A stretch of DNA of 64,000 nucleotides from Nitrospira sp. (GTDB taxonomy: Bacteria > Nitrospirota > Nitrospiria > Nitrospirales > Nitrospiraceae), in assembly GCA_037045225.1 (NCBI GenBank), contig JBAOHZ010000009.1, forward strand, positions 2,170,001 to 2,234,000, given 5' to 3'. Below are positions 50,342 through 60,603 of the stretch, in pieces; the stretch's first letter is position 1, and each line of letters opens with the position of its first letter. Made by a program: the position numbers and the translations under genes. The notes under the pieces are model-generated. The model saw only the letters and a program-made list of their open reading frames with translations, made no database searches and was not told the origin of the DNA.

Positions 50342-51229
50342 ATGCCGAGCTTACAATCTCTCCGGCGGAAAATCGCCGCCTTCAAGAATACGCAGAAAAT
50401 TACGAAGGCCATGAAAATGGTTGCGGCCGCGAAGCTCAAGCGTTCGCAGGATCGCATCTTGGCTGCGAGGCCCTACGCCCATAAGATGCGCGGGGTGCTC
50501 AGCAATCTCAGCCAGCGCGTCAATCGTACGTCCCATCCTCTCCTTCAAAAGCGCGAGGGGAAGAAAATCGAAATTCTCGTCGTCACGAGCGATCGCGGAC
50601 TTTGCGGCGGATTCAACGGCAATATTGTGCGGAAGAGCTCAGAGTTCATCCGGCAATGCGAAGCGCAGGGGCTTTCGGTCAATCTCAGCATCATTGGCCG
50701 AAAAGGGCGCGACTATTTCCGCCGTCGTTCCTGGCCGATCCGACAGGAGTGGACGGGGATCTTCGATAAACTGAGCTTCGAGCACGCCATCGACATCGGT
50801 GGGGATTTGACCGAAAATTTTGTGAAAGGCACCTTTGACGAACTCTATGTTGTCTACAACGAGTTCAAGTCTGCCATCCAGCAACGAGTGATCGTTGAAA
50901 AGCTATTCCCTATCGACGCGGCCGCCGAATTCGGTGCGGCGCCCACTGCCGCTGAGCACTCCGCAGCTGGGGGGAGTTACTTGTATGAGCCCGACGAGAG
51001 CGAACTCCTGAATGCCTTGGTCCCGAAGCATTTTCAAATTCAGACCTATCGTATCCTCCTGGAGTCAGCGGCGGCGGAACACGGGGCCCGTATGGCTGCC
51101 ATGGACGGTGCGACTCGCAATGCCGGGCAGCTCATCAAGAAAGTCACCTTGTATTACAACAAGACCCGCCAGGCGGCGATCACCAAAGAACTCATGGACA
51201 TCGTGGGCGGCGCAGAAGCCCTGAAATAA
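50342..51229 (+). CDS. atpG: ATP synthase F1 subunit gamma
   Basis: A 295-residue gamma subunit. The N-terminal coiled-coil helix starts S-L-Q-S-L-R-R-K-I-A-A-F-K-N-T-Q-K-I-T-K. The central Rossmann-like part contains S-D-R-G-L-C-G-G-F-N, and the C-terminal helix is N-A-x-x-L-I-K-K-V-T-L-Y-Y-N-K-T-R-Q. It is the rotating central shaft. The two terminal helices form the rotor coiled coil inside alpha3-beta3. It lies between atpA and atpD. Confidence 0.97.
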   Translation: MPSLQSLRRKIAAFKNTQKITKAMKMVAAAKLKRSQDRILAARPYAHKMRGVLSNLSQRVNRTSHPLLQKREGKKIEILVVTSDRGLCGGFNGNIVRKSSEFIRQCEAQGLSVNLSIIGRKGRDYFRRRSWPIRQEWTGIFDKLSFEHAIDIGGDLTENFVKGTFDELYVVYNEFKSAIQQRVIVEKLFPIDAAAEFGAAPTAAEHSAAGGSYLYEPDESELLNALVPKHFQIQTYRILLESAAAEHGARMAAMDGATRNAGQLIKKVTLYYNKTRQAAITKELMDIVGGAEALK

Positions 51230-51297
51230 ATTGTGGAATGAGGAATGCTGCATCACGGTAATGTGCCGGGTGCATCATTGACGACAAGAGGAGCCTT

Positions 51298-52740
<1,443 letters not shown>

Positions 52741-52855
52741 CAGTCAGGTGCCCTTGTGCTCGCAGACCGCGCACGCTCAGACGGTGCTCGGCCGATGCGC
52801 GTACGGCAGGGCATCCTGACCGGTAGCCCTTTCGTTAGAGAGCAGGAAAAGGACA

Positions 52856-53278
52856 ATGGCTGGAAAGATTTTATTAGAAGTCGTGACACCGGAGAAGTTG
52901 CTCTTGAGCCAGGAGGTCGATGAAGTCATCGCGCCAGGCAGTGAGGGTGAGTTCGGTGTCTTGCCGGGACATTGCCATCTTCTCTCCAGCCTGCGAATTG
53001 GAGAACTTCGGTATAAGACTCACGAAGCATGGCATTACATGTCGATTCTGTGGGGCTATGCTGAGGTGACGCCATCCAAAGTCACGGTGATGGCGGAGAT
53101 CGCCGAGAAGGCCGAAGATATCGATGTCGGTCGTGCGCAAGAAGCCGTTGAAAAGGCCGAGCAGCGACTCCAGGCTGGTGGACTTCCTTCCGAGGTGAAA
53201 GAAGCTCAGATCAGCCTCGAAAAGGCCCGTCTCCGAAAGAAGATCGCTGATCGTGCCAAGAAGTCAGGGCACGCCTAA
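52856..53278 (+). CDS. atpC: ATP synthase F1 subunit epsilon
   Basis: A 140-residue epsilon subunit. The N-terminal beta-sandwich has V-T-P-E-K-L-L-L and the conserved G-S-E-G-E-F-G-V-L-P-G-H. The C-terminal pair of helices is A-Q-E-A-V-E-K-A-E-Q-R-L. It regulates ATP hydrolysis and docks gamma to the c-ring. It is the last gene of the F1 operon, and the F0 genes are not within the window. Confidence 0.95.
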   Translation: MAGKILLEVVTPEKLLLSQEVDEVIAPGSEGEFGVLPGHCHLLSSLRIGELRYKTHEAWHYMSILWGYAEVTPSKVTVMAEIAEKAEDIDVGRAQEAVEKAEQRLQAGGLPSEVKEAQISLEKARLRKKIADRAKKSGHA

Positions 53279-53345
53279 CCTCTCTTCTCGATACTTCGCG
53301 CAGTCTTCAGATGTTGCACCTCCCTGATCCGTCGGGGGATATCAG

Positions 53346-54236
53346 GTGTTTGGTACCAAGTTCGTTAATTCTGATCCGCTTGTCATCGGTCTCGTCCTCC
53401 TCCTCTGTCTTGGCTGTGCCGGCCCCACGTTAACGAGTCGTCTTATCCAACAGGACTCGTCCTGGTTTGTGCGGATCGATTCTTTGCAAGATGTTGGCAG
53501 TTCCTCTCCTCGATACGACCATCCGATTGCTTGGAGGGATGAGGACCTCTCTGCCATCTTGAGCCGATTGGTCCTTCAAGAACGAGTCGGCCTTATGGAT
53601 AACGCACGCCCGCCGCGGCCGGTGTTTGCATTTGAAGAGATCAACCGTCTTCTTCCCGCTGTTCGCACAGCATTCCAAGAGACAACCACCCGTGAATGGA
53701 TCGTTTTTGTGCTTCTGGGGCAAGAAGCGGGCGGTCGTGCGACTACGTCAGGGGCCATGTTTGTGGAGAGTGGTAAATTCCATCTGGTGATCGCCAACCA
53801 CCATCTTTCGCTTGCGGAGAATTCGGAAGACCTTGCGCGCGTCCGGGCAAATCCCCTCTATTCCGTCCAAGGCAGCGGTGGCGTGTTGGCGTTCGACTCA
53901 CCTCGATTTGTCGTTGGGACTAAAGCCAATTGGTCGGCTGGGCATCGAGCCTCCGCAAGCGAAATGATTCTCGATCATACGGCATTTCTGTCCTATCTGA
54001 CGCAGACAGGCTCGGCGACGGCCTCCCTTCAGGAGGGCAGATCGCACGTCCCTGCTTCAGCACGTGAGTCTGATGCCCCTCGGCCGAGAGCATCCAGCTC
54101 TGGGCAGGTGGAGTCGGAAGGGATCATTCTTCAACTACAAGAAGAGATCGAAGTACTGAAGCGGCGACTTGCTGACAAGGACGCAGAGCTTGATCGATTG
54201 AAACATCGCGAAATCAGAACCGCACCGACTCCCTAA
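53346..54236 (+). CDS. Lipoprotein of unknown function with C-terminal coiled coil
   Basis: A 296-residue protein with a lipoprotein signal (V-L-L-L-C-L-G-C, Cys near residue 24). The middle domain (~50-195) is mixed alpha/beta without a motif I can name (A-R-P-P-R-P-V-F-A-F-E-E-I, then R-E-W-I-V-F-V-L-L-G-Q). A Ser/Ala/Arg-rich linker follows, then a clear coiled coil over the last ~45 residues (L-Q-L-Q-E-E-I-E-V-L-K-R-R-L-A). The start is GTG 53346, with GGGGGA 6 bases upstream. It lies 67 bases after atpC and may be read through from that operon. A hairpin lies 62 bases after the stop. Confidence 0.6.
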   Translation: MFGTKFVNSDPLVIGLVLLLCLGCAGPTLTSRLIQQDSSWFVRIDSLQDVGSSSPRYDHPIAWRDEDLSAILSRLVLQERVGLMDNARPPRPVFAFEEINRLLPAVRTAFQETTTREWIVFVLLGQEAGGRATTSGAMFVESGKFHLVIANHHLSLAENSEDLARVRANPLYSVQGSGGVLAFDSPRFVVGTKANWSAGHRASASEMILDHTAFLSYLTQTGSATASLQEGRSHVPASARESDAPRPRASSSGQVESEGIILQLQEEIEVLKRRLADKDAELDRLKHREIRTAPTP

Positions 54237-54298
54237 TCCATACCCCTCTCTGAGAGTGACTCGACAGGCGGTTAGGTTGAACGACCAGACCGGTTCTC

Positions 54299-54329
54299 AC
54301 CGGCAGGAGCGTTGGTCCCTCCTGCCGGT
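54299..54329. terminator. Putative terminator between convergent genes
   Basis: ACCGGCAGGAG (54299-54309) pairs perfectly with CTCCTGCCGGT (54319-54329) around a 9-base loop. It lies between the coiled-coil lipoprotein gene and the convergent haem-protein gene. Only ATTATC follows, so the U run is weak. Confidence 0.55.
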
Positions 54330-54372
54330 ATTATCGAGTCGCCTGGGCTCAGAGCGCTGAACATTCGCGCCG

Positions 54373-54969
54373 TTATTGCCCGACCGGGATAGTAATCACG
54401 ATTGCCCCCATCACATCATTCAGTTTGAAATCACGTTTTGGGCTGTCGGGGTGCGCATTGTGGCAACCGAGGCAGGCCTGAGTCGCCGCGAGATCGGCAT
54501 ACACGGCTTGAAAATAGCGTGTCTCGCCGACCTTCACAAATCCTGTGTGGGGGCGAGTGGGGTGCGTTAGGATGGTTCCGAGGCCGGTCTTCTCCAGCTC
54601 GTTCATGGCGACGTTATGTTTGTTAATCGGCCATAAGCTGATCAATCGGTATTGGATGCCGAGGCCCTTCTTGGCGATATACCGTCCGGACTCCATCAGG
54701 AACTGGGCCGGTAGGGGCAAGGTATTCTTCTGTTCCCAATTCTCCGACGCCACGACGACACCCTTCGTTTGCAAACGTTCCACGACATGTCTGGTATACA
54801 CATCCCGGTCTGCTTCAATCACGGCATGTATGTAGTGAGCCACCGTTTCAATCGGTAGGGTGATCGGTGCGTTCTCGGGCAGGGCAGGATTCGGCGACAG
54901 GACGGCCGCACCGACCAATGTGACTCCCAGGAAGGTCATGATCCGCCGCAATGTAAGTGAGGATGTCAT
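54373..54969 (-). CDS. DUF3365 / Tll0287-like exported c-type haem protein
   Basis: A 198-residue protein. AGGAGG sits 5 bases before the ATG at 54969, followed by an N-terminal signal or anchor (L-R-R-I-M-T-F-L-G-V-T-L-V-G-A). The body matches the DUF3365/Tll0287-like sensor fold: I-S-L-W-P-I-N-K-H-N, then D-x-x-E-x-x-G-L near the middle. A single haem c motif C-L-G-C-H occurs near residue 165. In the family such domains bind haem and may sense gases or redox state. Here no kinase or cyclase domain is attached, so it is a free periplasmic haem protein, perhaps an electron carrier or sensor partner. Confidence 0.82.
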   Translation of the reverse strand: MTSSLTLRRIMTFLGVTLVGAAVLSPNPALPENAPITLPIETVAHYIHAVIEADRDVYTRHVVERLQTKGVVVASENWEQKNTLPLPAQFLMESGRYIAKKGLGIQYRLISLWPINKHNVAMNELEKTGLGTILTHPTRPHTGFVKVGETRYFQAVYADLAATQACLGCHNAHPDSPKRDFKLNDVMGAIVITIPVGQ

Positions 54970-55396
54970 GGGAACCTCCTTGTTAGGCGCACGGGTGCTT
55001 CGGTCTGGCCGTCGCCTCCCGTGAGCGATGAGTTGCACGATGCGATCTGGACTCTGAGTGCGGGGTGCCGCGCGCAAATGAACGAGACCAATCGTTGAGT
55101 GAACGAGGAGAACGAAATGAACGTGAATCTGAAAAAGGGGTCGGAGTGGTGAGCCGGAGTGCCGGTGCTACCGCTGGCCTCCTGAGAAAATAACCGGTCG
55201 TGGGAAGGTACCGAAGGCATCGCCTCAGCTCCTTGCCCGTACGAACCAGCGTGCCCGCAAGATCATACGATGATTCATCCTACTCTTGAGTCCGGGGGGT
55301 GTCCAATGCGGAGAATGCACGTATTGAGGTGCGTATCTATGGGGGGAGCAGCATGGATTGCATTCGGTTGGCGCCCTGCCGTAGCGTAACGACCCT
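54970..55396. other. Intergenic region between the haem-protein gene and rluD-1
   Basis: About 430 bases. It contains the ribosome site and presumably the promoter of the minus-strand haem-protein gene. I see no RNA gene, repeat or convincing reading frame. Confidence 0.4.
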
Positions 55397-56323
55397 ATGC
55401 AAACGGAATTCATCATCTCCGCAGGAGAGCAACCGAAACGGTTGGACGTGTTCCTCGTTCACCGTGAACCGAAGCTTTCGCGCGCGGCCTTGCAGCGGAT
55501 GATTACTGCCGGCTGGGTGCGGGTGAATAATCAGCTCGCCAAATCGAGCCAGCGAATCAAAGCGGGAGATGTCATCCTCATCGATGCTCCCCAGGCGGCA
55601 CCGTTGCGAATCGATGGTGAGGCGAAGCCGCTGGAGATTCTGTTCGAGGATCATACGTGCCTGGTGCTGAATAAGCCTGCCGGGATCGTGGTTCATCCGT
55701 CCCCGGGCCATTGGTCCAACACGCTGCTCAATGCATTACTGGATCATTGCGCACGCAGAGGTGAGACGGGGGCGCCAGGAGTCGTACATCGTTTAGACAA
55801 AGACACGTCTGGCGTGATGGTGGTGGCCAAAACAGAAGACGCACATCGTGTCCTTGCGGCGCAGTTTGAAGAGCATTCCATTGCTCGTCGCTACGAAGCC
55901 CTGGTTGTGGGCGTGCCGATTGAATCGGAAGGTCGGATCGCCACTGCGCTTGGCCCGGATCGACACAATGCAAAACGGACGTCTGCCGAGACGTGTCATC
56001 CTAAGCCTGCGGTAACAGATTACCGGGTCGAAGGGACGTTTGGCGTACTGGCCGCGCATCTTCTTCTGCACCCCCACACAGGACGGACGCATCAGATCCG
56101 GGCCCATCTTCAAAGCCTCGGTCATCCCATCCTGGGAGACAAGACCTATGGGGGCGAGCGGGTGGGCGTGTGGGGTGGTGAGGACGTATCGCGAGTGATG
56201 CTGCATGCACGTACCTTAGGATTCAGGCATCCCGTGGCCGGAAACTACCGGGAGTTTGGCGTCCCTCCACCGGAGGATTTCACGGCCCTGGCTCAGACCC
56301 TTCGTGCCTTCGTTTCTCGCTGA
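55397..56323 (+). CDS. RluA/RluD-family pseudouridine synthase 1
   Basis: A 308-residue RluD-type enzyme. Residues ~10-70 form an S4 RNA-binding domain (R-L-D-V-F-L-V-H). The catalytic motif H-R-L-D-K-D-T-S-G holds the essential Asp near residue 138, and the later G-R-T-H-Q-I-R-A-H-L is also diagnostic. RluD makes pseudouridines in helix 69 of 23S rRNA. Paralogs such as RluC act at other sites, so the exact target is uncertain. It is followed by a membrane-protein gene and, 2 kb away, a second RluD-family gene. Confidence 0.9.
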   Translation: MQTEFIISAGEQPKRLDVFLVHREPKLSRAALQRMITAGWVRVNNQLAKSSQRIKAGDVILIDAPQAAPLRIDGEAKPLEILFEDHTCLVLNKPAGIVVHPSPGHWSNTLLNALLDHCARRGETGAPGVVHRLDKDTSGVMVVAKTEDAHRVLAAQFEEHSIARRYEALVVGVPIESEGRIATALGPDRHNAKRTSAETCHPKPAVTDYRVEGTFGVLAAHLLLHPHTGRTHQIRAHLQSLGHPILGDKTYGGERVGVWGGEDVSRVMLHARTLGFRHPVAGNYREFGVPPPEDFTALAQTLRAFVSR

Positions 56324-56465
56324 ACCCCCACACGGTACGCGACCGAGGGCGGGGTGCGCTCCGCCCCCAGTCAGTGTGAGTCAGTTCTGAGACGAGTGCT
56401 ATACTTCCAGTAATCGCCAGCGGGAGCGCTGTGTCTTCATGTACGGAGGTTGAAAGCCTGTTCCC

Positions 56466-57230
56466 ATGACGCTCGACGTGAAACCAAAAACTCTCTTGCG
56501 TATCCTGGCCGGCATCATCGTCTGCCTGACAATCACCCACTTCGTGAGTCAATATCTGAAGCATGTGGGCGGCTACACGCACCAATGGGGGCTCGAACGA
56601 CAATTCAATCTGGTCAACGAAGCCAATCTCCCTGCCTGGTATTCTGCCGTGGCTCTTTTGTTTAGTGCCCTGCTCCTGAGTGTCGTCGCTGGACGTGAGC
56701 GACGAGCCGGAGGAAGAGATGTACGGCATTGGACCGGTCTTGCCCTGATTTTCTTCTACCTCTCTCTTGATGAGGCGGCGCAGATTCACGAAATGATGAC
56801 GGCATTCGACGGACTCCATCCCACGGGCATCTTCTATTATTCCTGGGTGATCGTGGGCGCTGCGTTTGTCGGGCTGGTCGGTCTGTGTTATCTCGGATTC
56901 CTGACGCGGTTGCCGGTCACCACGCGATGGACGTTTGTGTCGGCCGGAAGCCTGTATGTCGCTGGAGCACTGGGCATCGAAATGCTCGAAGCGCGGTATC
57001 ACTATGTCAGCCATACCTGGACGGATCTCTCCTATGCGCTACTGGTGGGCGTTGAGGAGCCGCTGGAGATGACCGGCATTGCGTTATTCATCTATGGCAT
57101 TTCAACCTATCTCGCACGATCCGGCGGAACGCTGAGTATTCGCTTTGTGGAGGACAGCGCTCGGTCTTGCCCTCTCAGTTCGATTCCAGCCGTTCACACG
57201 GTCCGCGACACTGATCGTTTCGCAGCGTGA
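56466..57230 (+). CDS. Multi-pass membrane protein of unknown function
   Basis: A 254-residue protein with six or so hydrophobic segments (about 10-28, 60-80, 92-112, 130-150, 160-178, 195-215). One carries the polar motif F-F-Y-L-S-L-D-E-A-A-Q-I-H-E in the membrane-adjacent region near residue 100. That S-L-D-E-x-x-x-I-H-E pattern recurs in a group of uncharacterised bacterial membrane proteins. I cannot assign a function. The last ~30 residues are hydrophilic. It stands between rluD-1 and the PilZ gene, which is on the opposite strand. Confidence 0.6.
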   Translation: MTLDVKPKTLLRILAGIIVCLTITHFVSQYLKHVGGYTHQWGLERQFNLVNEANLPAWYSAVALLFSALLLSVVAGRERRAGGRDVRHWTGLALIFFYLSLDEAAQIHEMMTAFDGLHPTGIFYYSWVIVGAAFVGLVGLCYLGFLTRLPVTTRWTFVSAGSLYVAGALGIEMLEARYHYVSHTWTDLSYALLVGVEEPLEMTGIALFIYGISTYLARSGGTLSIRFVEDSARSCPLSSIPAVHTVRDTDRFAA

Positions 57231-57417
57231 CAGGCTGCGGCAGGTGGGGGCCTCACTCCCTGCTGCGATTACAGGCCGCACCACGATTTCTTCTGCAATC
57301 CCTCTCGTGTCTAACCCTGCTTCTTTCTAGAGGTATGAAGCCCAGGCCGCGCCGTAACTCGTCTGCCTCGAGAACGATGGAAGCCTGTCTGGGGAGCCGC
57401 TCCGAACGATTCGGTTG

Positions 57418-57903
57418 CTAGAGCAAGAGGCCGGAGATATCACGGTCCAAGTGTTGACGTTGAACGAGAAAGTACGGAAATCGACCGAATGCCAGACGGC
57501 AACCGACCAGGTAGCGCGGGTGGGTGGTTCCAACCGGGAGATGAGTCGTCCATCGCACCTCAAACAGAGTCAGCGAGCGCTGTCGTTGGAGCGATGGATT
57601 CTGAATGCTCAGCAATTGTCGACGAGCAGGTTTCTGATCAAGCAGGAGGAGAATGCCGTCTGTACTGACATTCAACGAATAGGCGTACCCGAGAATGGCG
57701 GAGGTCTCTGTTTCTTGCCTTGCGACAAGTTCGTAGCGACAGGGGGTCTTGACGGCAAACCGAGTATCGAGGCGTCGCTCACGCGGAGGAATCGATACCT
57801 CAGGACTGGGTTGGTTGTCCACAATGGAGTGTGGAACGACTGGGCCGGGAGCAGGCGTGCCTCGCAGCGATCTGAGGATTCTGTGGATAAAATCAGTAGC
57901 CAT
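57418..57903 (-). CDS. PilZ-domain protein (c-di-GMP binding)
   Basis: A 161-residue protein whose C-terminal ~115 residues form a PilZ domain. The c-di-GMP-binding arginine motif R-x-x-x-R appears as R-L-D-T-R near residue 43, and the N-x-S-x-x-G motif is N-V-S-T-D-G near residue 78. The N-terminal ~40 residues are a disordered Pro/Ser-rich segment. Stand-alone PilZ proteins transmit the c-di-GMP signal to motility or matrix machinery. No diguanylate cyclase or type IV pilus gene is nearby, so its partner is unknown. Confidence 0.82.
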   Translation of the reverse strand: MATDFIHRILRSLRGTPAPGPVVPHSIVDNQPSPEVSIPPRERRLDTRFAVKTPCRYELVARQETETSAILGYAYSLNVSTDGILLLLDQKPARRQLLSIQNPSLQRQRSLTLFEVRWTTHLPVGTTHPRYLVGCRLAFGRFPYFLVQRQHLDRDISGLLL

Positions 57904-58285
57904 TGATTCGTCGCAAGCTCCTTGTTGTGGTACGTCACACTCGCCCTATGAAGAAGCAATTCGGGTGCCTATAGAACGCCACCTCAGTGTTCCGCTAACA
58001 GCATGAATTTTTTCCATTGAGTGAGTGTCGCATCATGAGGCACCTGAGGAATGCACAGGGCCATGGTGTCAAATTCAACGCACCACCGACAGAAATGAAC
58101 ATGCAGCAGCGCGTGTGTGTTGGGGCTCAATGAGACGAAGAATGAGTGTAAGATGTGGATGGGCTGTGGACGACGTGTGTGTGAGATGTGCAGAGCATGA
58201 GGGCTCTGAGTAACGACCTTGTTTTTGACGGTCCCGTGTGGCAGCCTATGTCCTTGCATGTCGGTCTACGTCAGGCAGTCACCAC
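57904..58285. other. Intergenic region before rluD-2
   Basis: About 380 bases between the PilZ gene (minus strand) and the second RluD gene (plus strand), so it must hold both promoters. I find no clear -35/-10 pair, RNA gene or repeat. Part of it is a GT-rich stretch (58100-58200). Confidence 0.4.
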
Positions 58286-59251
58286 GTGAATAGGGTTACT
58301 AGTACTCCGGTTGAATTTGTCGTGACCGGAGGAGAATCGTCCAAACGGATCGATGTCTTCCTTGCCAACCGCGACCCGACCTTTTCTCGCTCAGCACTGC
58401 AGCGCTTGATCGGAGAAGGGCGCATTCTCATCAATGGCCAAACGGTTCGGCCAAGCCAGAAGATCAAGCCAGGCGACCGCATCAGGTTGGAGGTGCCGCG
58501 GCCTGAGCCGCTTGATCTCAAGCCCGAGGCCATTCCGTTTGACATTCTCCATGAAGATGCGGATTTATTGGTACTCCATAAGCCGGCCGGCCTCGTGGTG
58601 CACCCGGCACCGGGGAATTGGTCCGGCACGTTGGTGAACGCGCTCCTGCATCATTTTGCAACATCTGGAGTCACTCCGTCGCACATCGGAGGCAAGGAAC
58701 GCCCAGGACTCGTCCACCGATTGGACAAAGAAACCTCAGGCGTTATGGTGATCGCGAAAACGGACCAGGCGCATCGCGCGCTGGCTGCGCAGTTTAAGCT
58801 CCACACCATCACCCGGGAGTACGAAGCCTTGATCTGGCAGGTCCCCAAGAAAGGGCGTGGCCTGATTGAGCTCGCGATCGGGCGCGATACGAAAGAGCGC
58901 AAGAAGTTTTCCGCGCGGACGACCAAGCCGAAAGCCTCGGCGACCGACTATCAGGTTGATGAGCGGTACGGCAAGATCGCGGCCCATGTCCGTCTGTCTC
59001 CCAGAACCGGACGCACTCATCAATTGCGGGTGCACCTCACGTCGATCGATCATCCGATTTTGGGGGATAAGACCTACGGCGGGACCAAAGTGATGTCGGT
59101 TGCGGGGGTTTCTATTCCACGTGTCATGCTCCACGCGCGCACGCTGGGATTTACGCATCCCACCGGCGGGGAGTACCATCAGTTCGATGTGCCTTGTCCG
59201 CCCGATATGGAGCACGTGCAGGATCTTCTGCGCGCAGCCACGGGGCACTAG
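58286..59251 (+). CDS. rluD: RluA/RluD-family pseudouridine synthase 2
   Basis: About 321 residues. The N-terminal S4 domain has R-I-D-V-F-L-A-N and L-I-G-E-G-R-I-L-I-N-G. The catalytic H-R-L-D-K-E-T-S-G and the conserved G-R-T-H-Q-L-R-V-H-L follow. It differs from paralog 1 by an insertion before the catalytic motif (S-H-I-G-G-K-E-R-P). The GTG at 58286 begins just before the S4 domain. A GTG at 58238 in the same frame would add 16 residues. Neither has a good ribosome site. RluD is the probable identity, but which of the two paralogs modifies helix 69 is not settled here. Confidence 0.85.
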   Translation: MNRVTSTPVEFVVTGGESSKRIDVFLANRDPTFSRSALQRLIGEGRILINGQTVRPSQKIKPGDRIRLEVPRPEPLDLKPEAIPFDILHEDADLLVLHKPAGLVVHPAPGNWSGTLVNALLHHFATSGVTPSHIGGKERPGLVHRLDKETSGVMVIAKTDQAHRALAAQFKLHTITREYEALIWQVPKKGRGLIELAIGRDTKERKKFSARTTKPKASATDYQVDERYGKIAAHVRLSPRTGRTHQLRVHLTSIDHPILGDKTYGGTKVMSVAGVSIPRVMLHARTLGFTHPTGGEYHQFDVPCPPDMEHVQDLLRAATGH

Positions 59252-59330
59252 ACATTGCCGGCGATCGGTCTGAGCCAGTATGACGACGATGCCGAACATG
59301 ACGATCGGCAAAGGTGAGGAGAGACGAACG

Positions 59331-59753
59331 ATGGAAACCAGTGCCGTGCTTGATCGGATCGGTGAGTTGATCGCTCAGCTCAAAGGGTACGCGTCTAAAT
59401 TGCCGGCGGTGGTGCATCTCGCATCGGTGCCGACCGGGATCAAACCGAAACCGGAGGCCATTGACGCGTTCGAGCAGGCCCTCCTGCGATTTCGTGAGCA
59501 GAGCGGGCGGTCTCCCTTTAAGAGCCTGCAGGAGTATCTCATTGAGTCGCTCGAAGCGTTCGAGGTTGGCAATGTGCTGGGTGTGGTACAGCCGTTGCTG
59601 GCCGTTCTTGATCAGGTGGAACGCATGCATCGGGACAAAGAGATCAAAGTCAGTCCGGCCGAGGAGAAGCGGATGGGAGAGTATCGCGCAACGTTGGTCA
59701 AGATTCTGCCGGGCAGCCAGCCGGAACTGGAGGGGGCGGGGCGGGGGATGTGA
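59331..59753 (+). CDS. Conserved hypothetical, helical protein
   Basis: A 140-residue mainly helical protein, from the ATG at 59331 preceded by GGAGAG. An upstream ATG at 59280 adds a poorly supported 17 residues. It begins METSAVLDRIGELIAQLKG and has a Pro-rich turn (G-I-K-P-K-P) and a charged middle. No motif, transmembrane helix or signal peptide is visible, so it is likely cytoplasmic. It starts 79 bases after rluD-2 and could share its transcript. Family unknown to me. Confidence 0.6.
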   Translation: METSAVLDRIGELIAQLKGYASKLPAVVHLASVPTGIKPKPEAIDAFEQALLRFREQSGRSPFKSLQEYLIESLEAFEVGNVLGVVQPLLAVLDQVERMHRDKEIKVSPAEEKRMGEYRATLVKILPGSQPELEGAGRGM

Positions 59754-59810
59754 CGATCATAGCGGCCATGTTCAATCGAGCTATTCAGCCATTAAACATG
59801 GCGGGAACGG

Positions 59811-59990
59811 TCAATGTCCCATCTTCGGGCCGGCAGCATTGGCGCCGGCGGTGACCAGCTGGAAGCGGACGGTCGCGCCACAGTGCGGACATTTCGCGCG
59901 GACCGTTTCTTCGTCGAGGACGTCGTAGTGATCCTGTTTGAGCCACATCAATTGAAAACATTTCGGACAGCTTCGCACTTGCGTTCCCAT
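59811..59990 (-). CDS. Small zinc-ribbon protein
   Basis: A 59-residue product, MGTQVRSCPKCFQLMWLKQD... with C-P-K-C at residues 8-11 and C-P-H-C at 34-37. The two CxxC knuckles 22 residues apart form a four-cysteine zinc ribbon. The C-terminal tail is Ala/Gly-rich. GGGGAAG lies close to the ATG at 59990. Such tiny ribbons often act as RNA-polymerase or RNA-binding accessories, but no specific function can be assigned. It is convergent with the preceding hypothetical gene. Confidence 0.65.
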   Translation of the reverse strand: MGTQVRSCPKCFQLMWLKQDHYDVLDEETVRAKCPHCGATVRFQLVTAGANAAGPKMGH

Positions 59991-60053
59991 GGTCTTCCCC
60001 TTACACTACGGTTAACCGACTCACCCCGTTCGGAGGGATTAATTTAGTACAAG

Positions 60054-60497
60054 ATGCCTCCCGCTCTCAAGACCGATCAGCATCCCATCACATTCTCCGA
60101 CCGCAACGATTTCGACGCTGCACAACTGATTCATTTGTACCGGCAGGCTCCCTGGGCCAAGCATCGTGCGCTGGAGCAGGCACAGGCCATGTTGGCGAAG
60201 ACCGACGTGGTCATCTCGGCCTGGGACGGCCCGCGTCTGGTCGGCTTCGGCCGCGTGTTGACGGACTATGTATTCCGGGCGTCGATTTGGGACGTGATCG
60301 TCGATCGCGACTATCAGGGGCGCAAGATCGGCACCGAGATCGTACGACGGATTCTCGAGCATTCCACCCTTCAGCAGGTTGAACTGTTTTGGCTCTGCAC
60401 GCGCATGCCCGGGTTTTATGAGCGACTGGGGTTCAGCGCAAAAGAGCAGACCGGTATGGTCTGGTCCCGGAAGAAATCGGATCCCCAAGTCGAGTAG
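60054..60497 (+). CDS. GNAT-family N-acetyltransferase
   Basis: A 147-residue acetyltransferase. The acetyl-CoA loop is D-R-D-Y-Q-G-R-K-I-G-T-E-I-V near residue 82, the usual R/Q-x-x-G-x-G/A variant, and G-F-Y-E-R-L-G-F follows near residue 120. The fold is GNAT of the small single-domain type. The substrate cannot be told. It starts 63 bases after the divergent zinc-ribbon gene. Confidence 0.8.
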   Translation: MPPALKTDQHPITFSDRNDFDAAQLIHLYRQAPWAKHRALEQAQAMLAKTDVVISAWDGPRLVGFGRVLTDYVFRASIWDVIVDRDYQGRKIGTEIVRRILEHSTLQQVELFWLCTRMPGFYERLGFSAKEQTGMVWSRKKSDPQVE

Positions 60498-60603
60498 TCC
60501 ATCCGCCTCCATCGGGTTTCGTTTAAACACTCTCCCGTCCCTGACGATGATCACTGGCCTTGCCTGTCCTTGTACATGAGCAGTATAGCCCTGCCCGGTT
60601 GTG

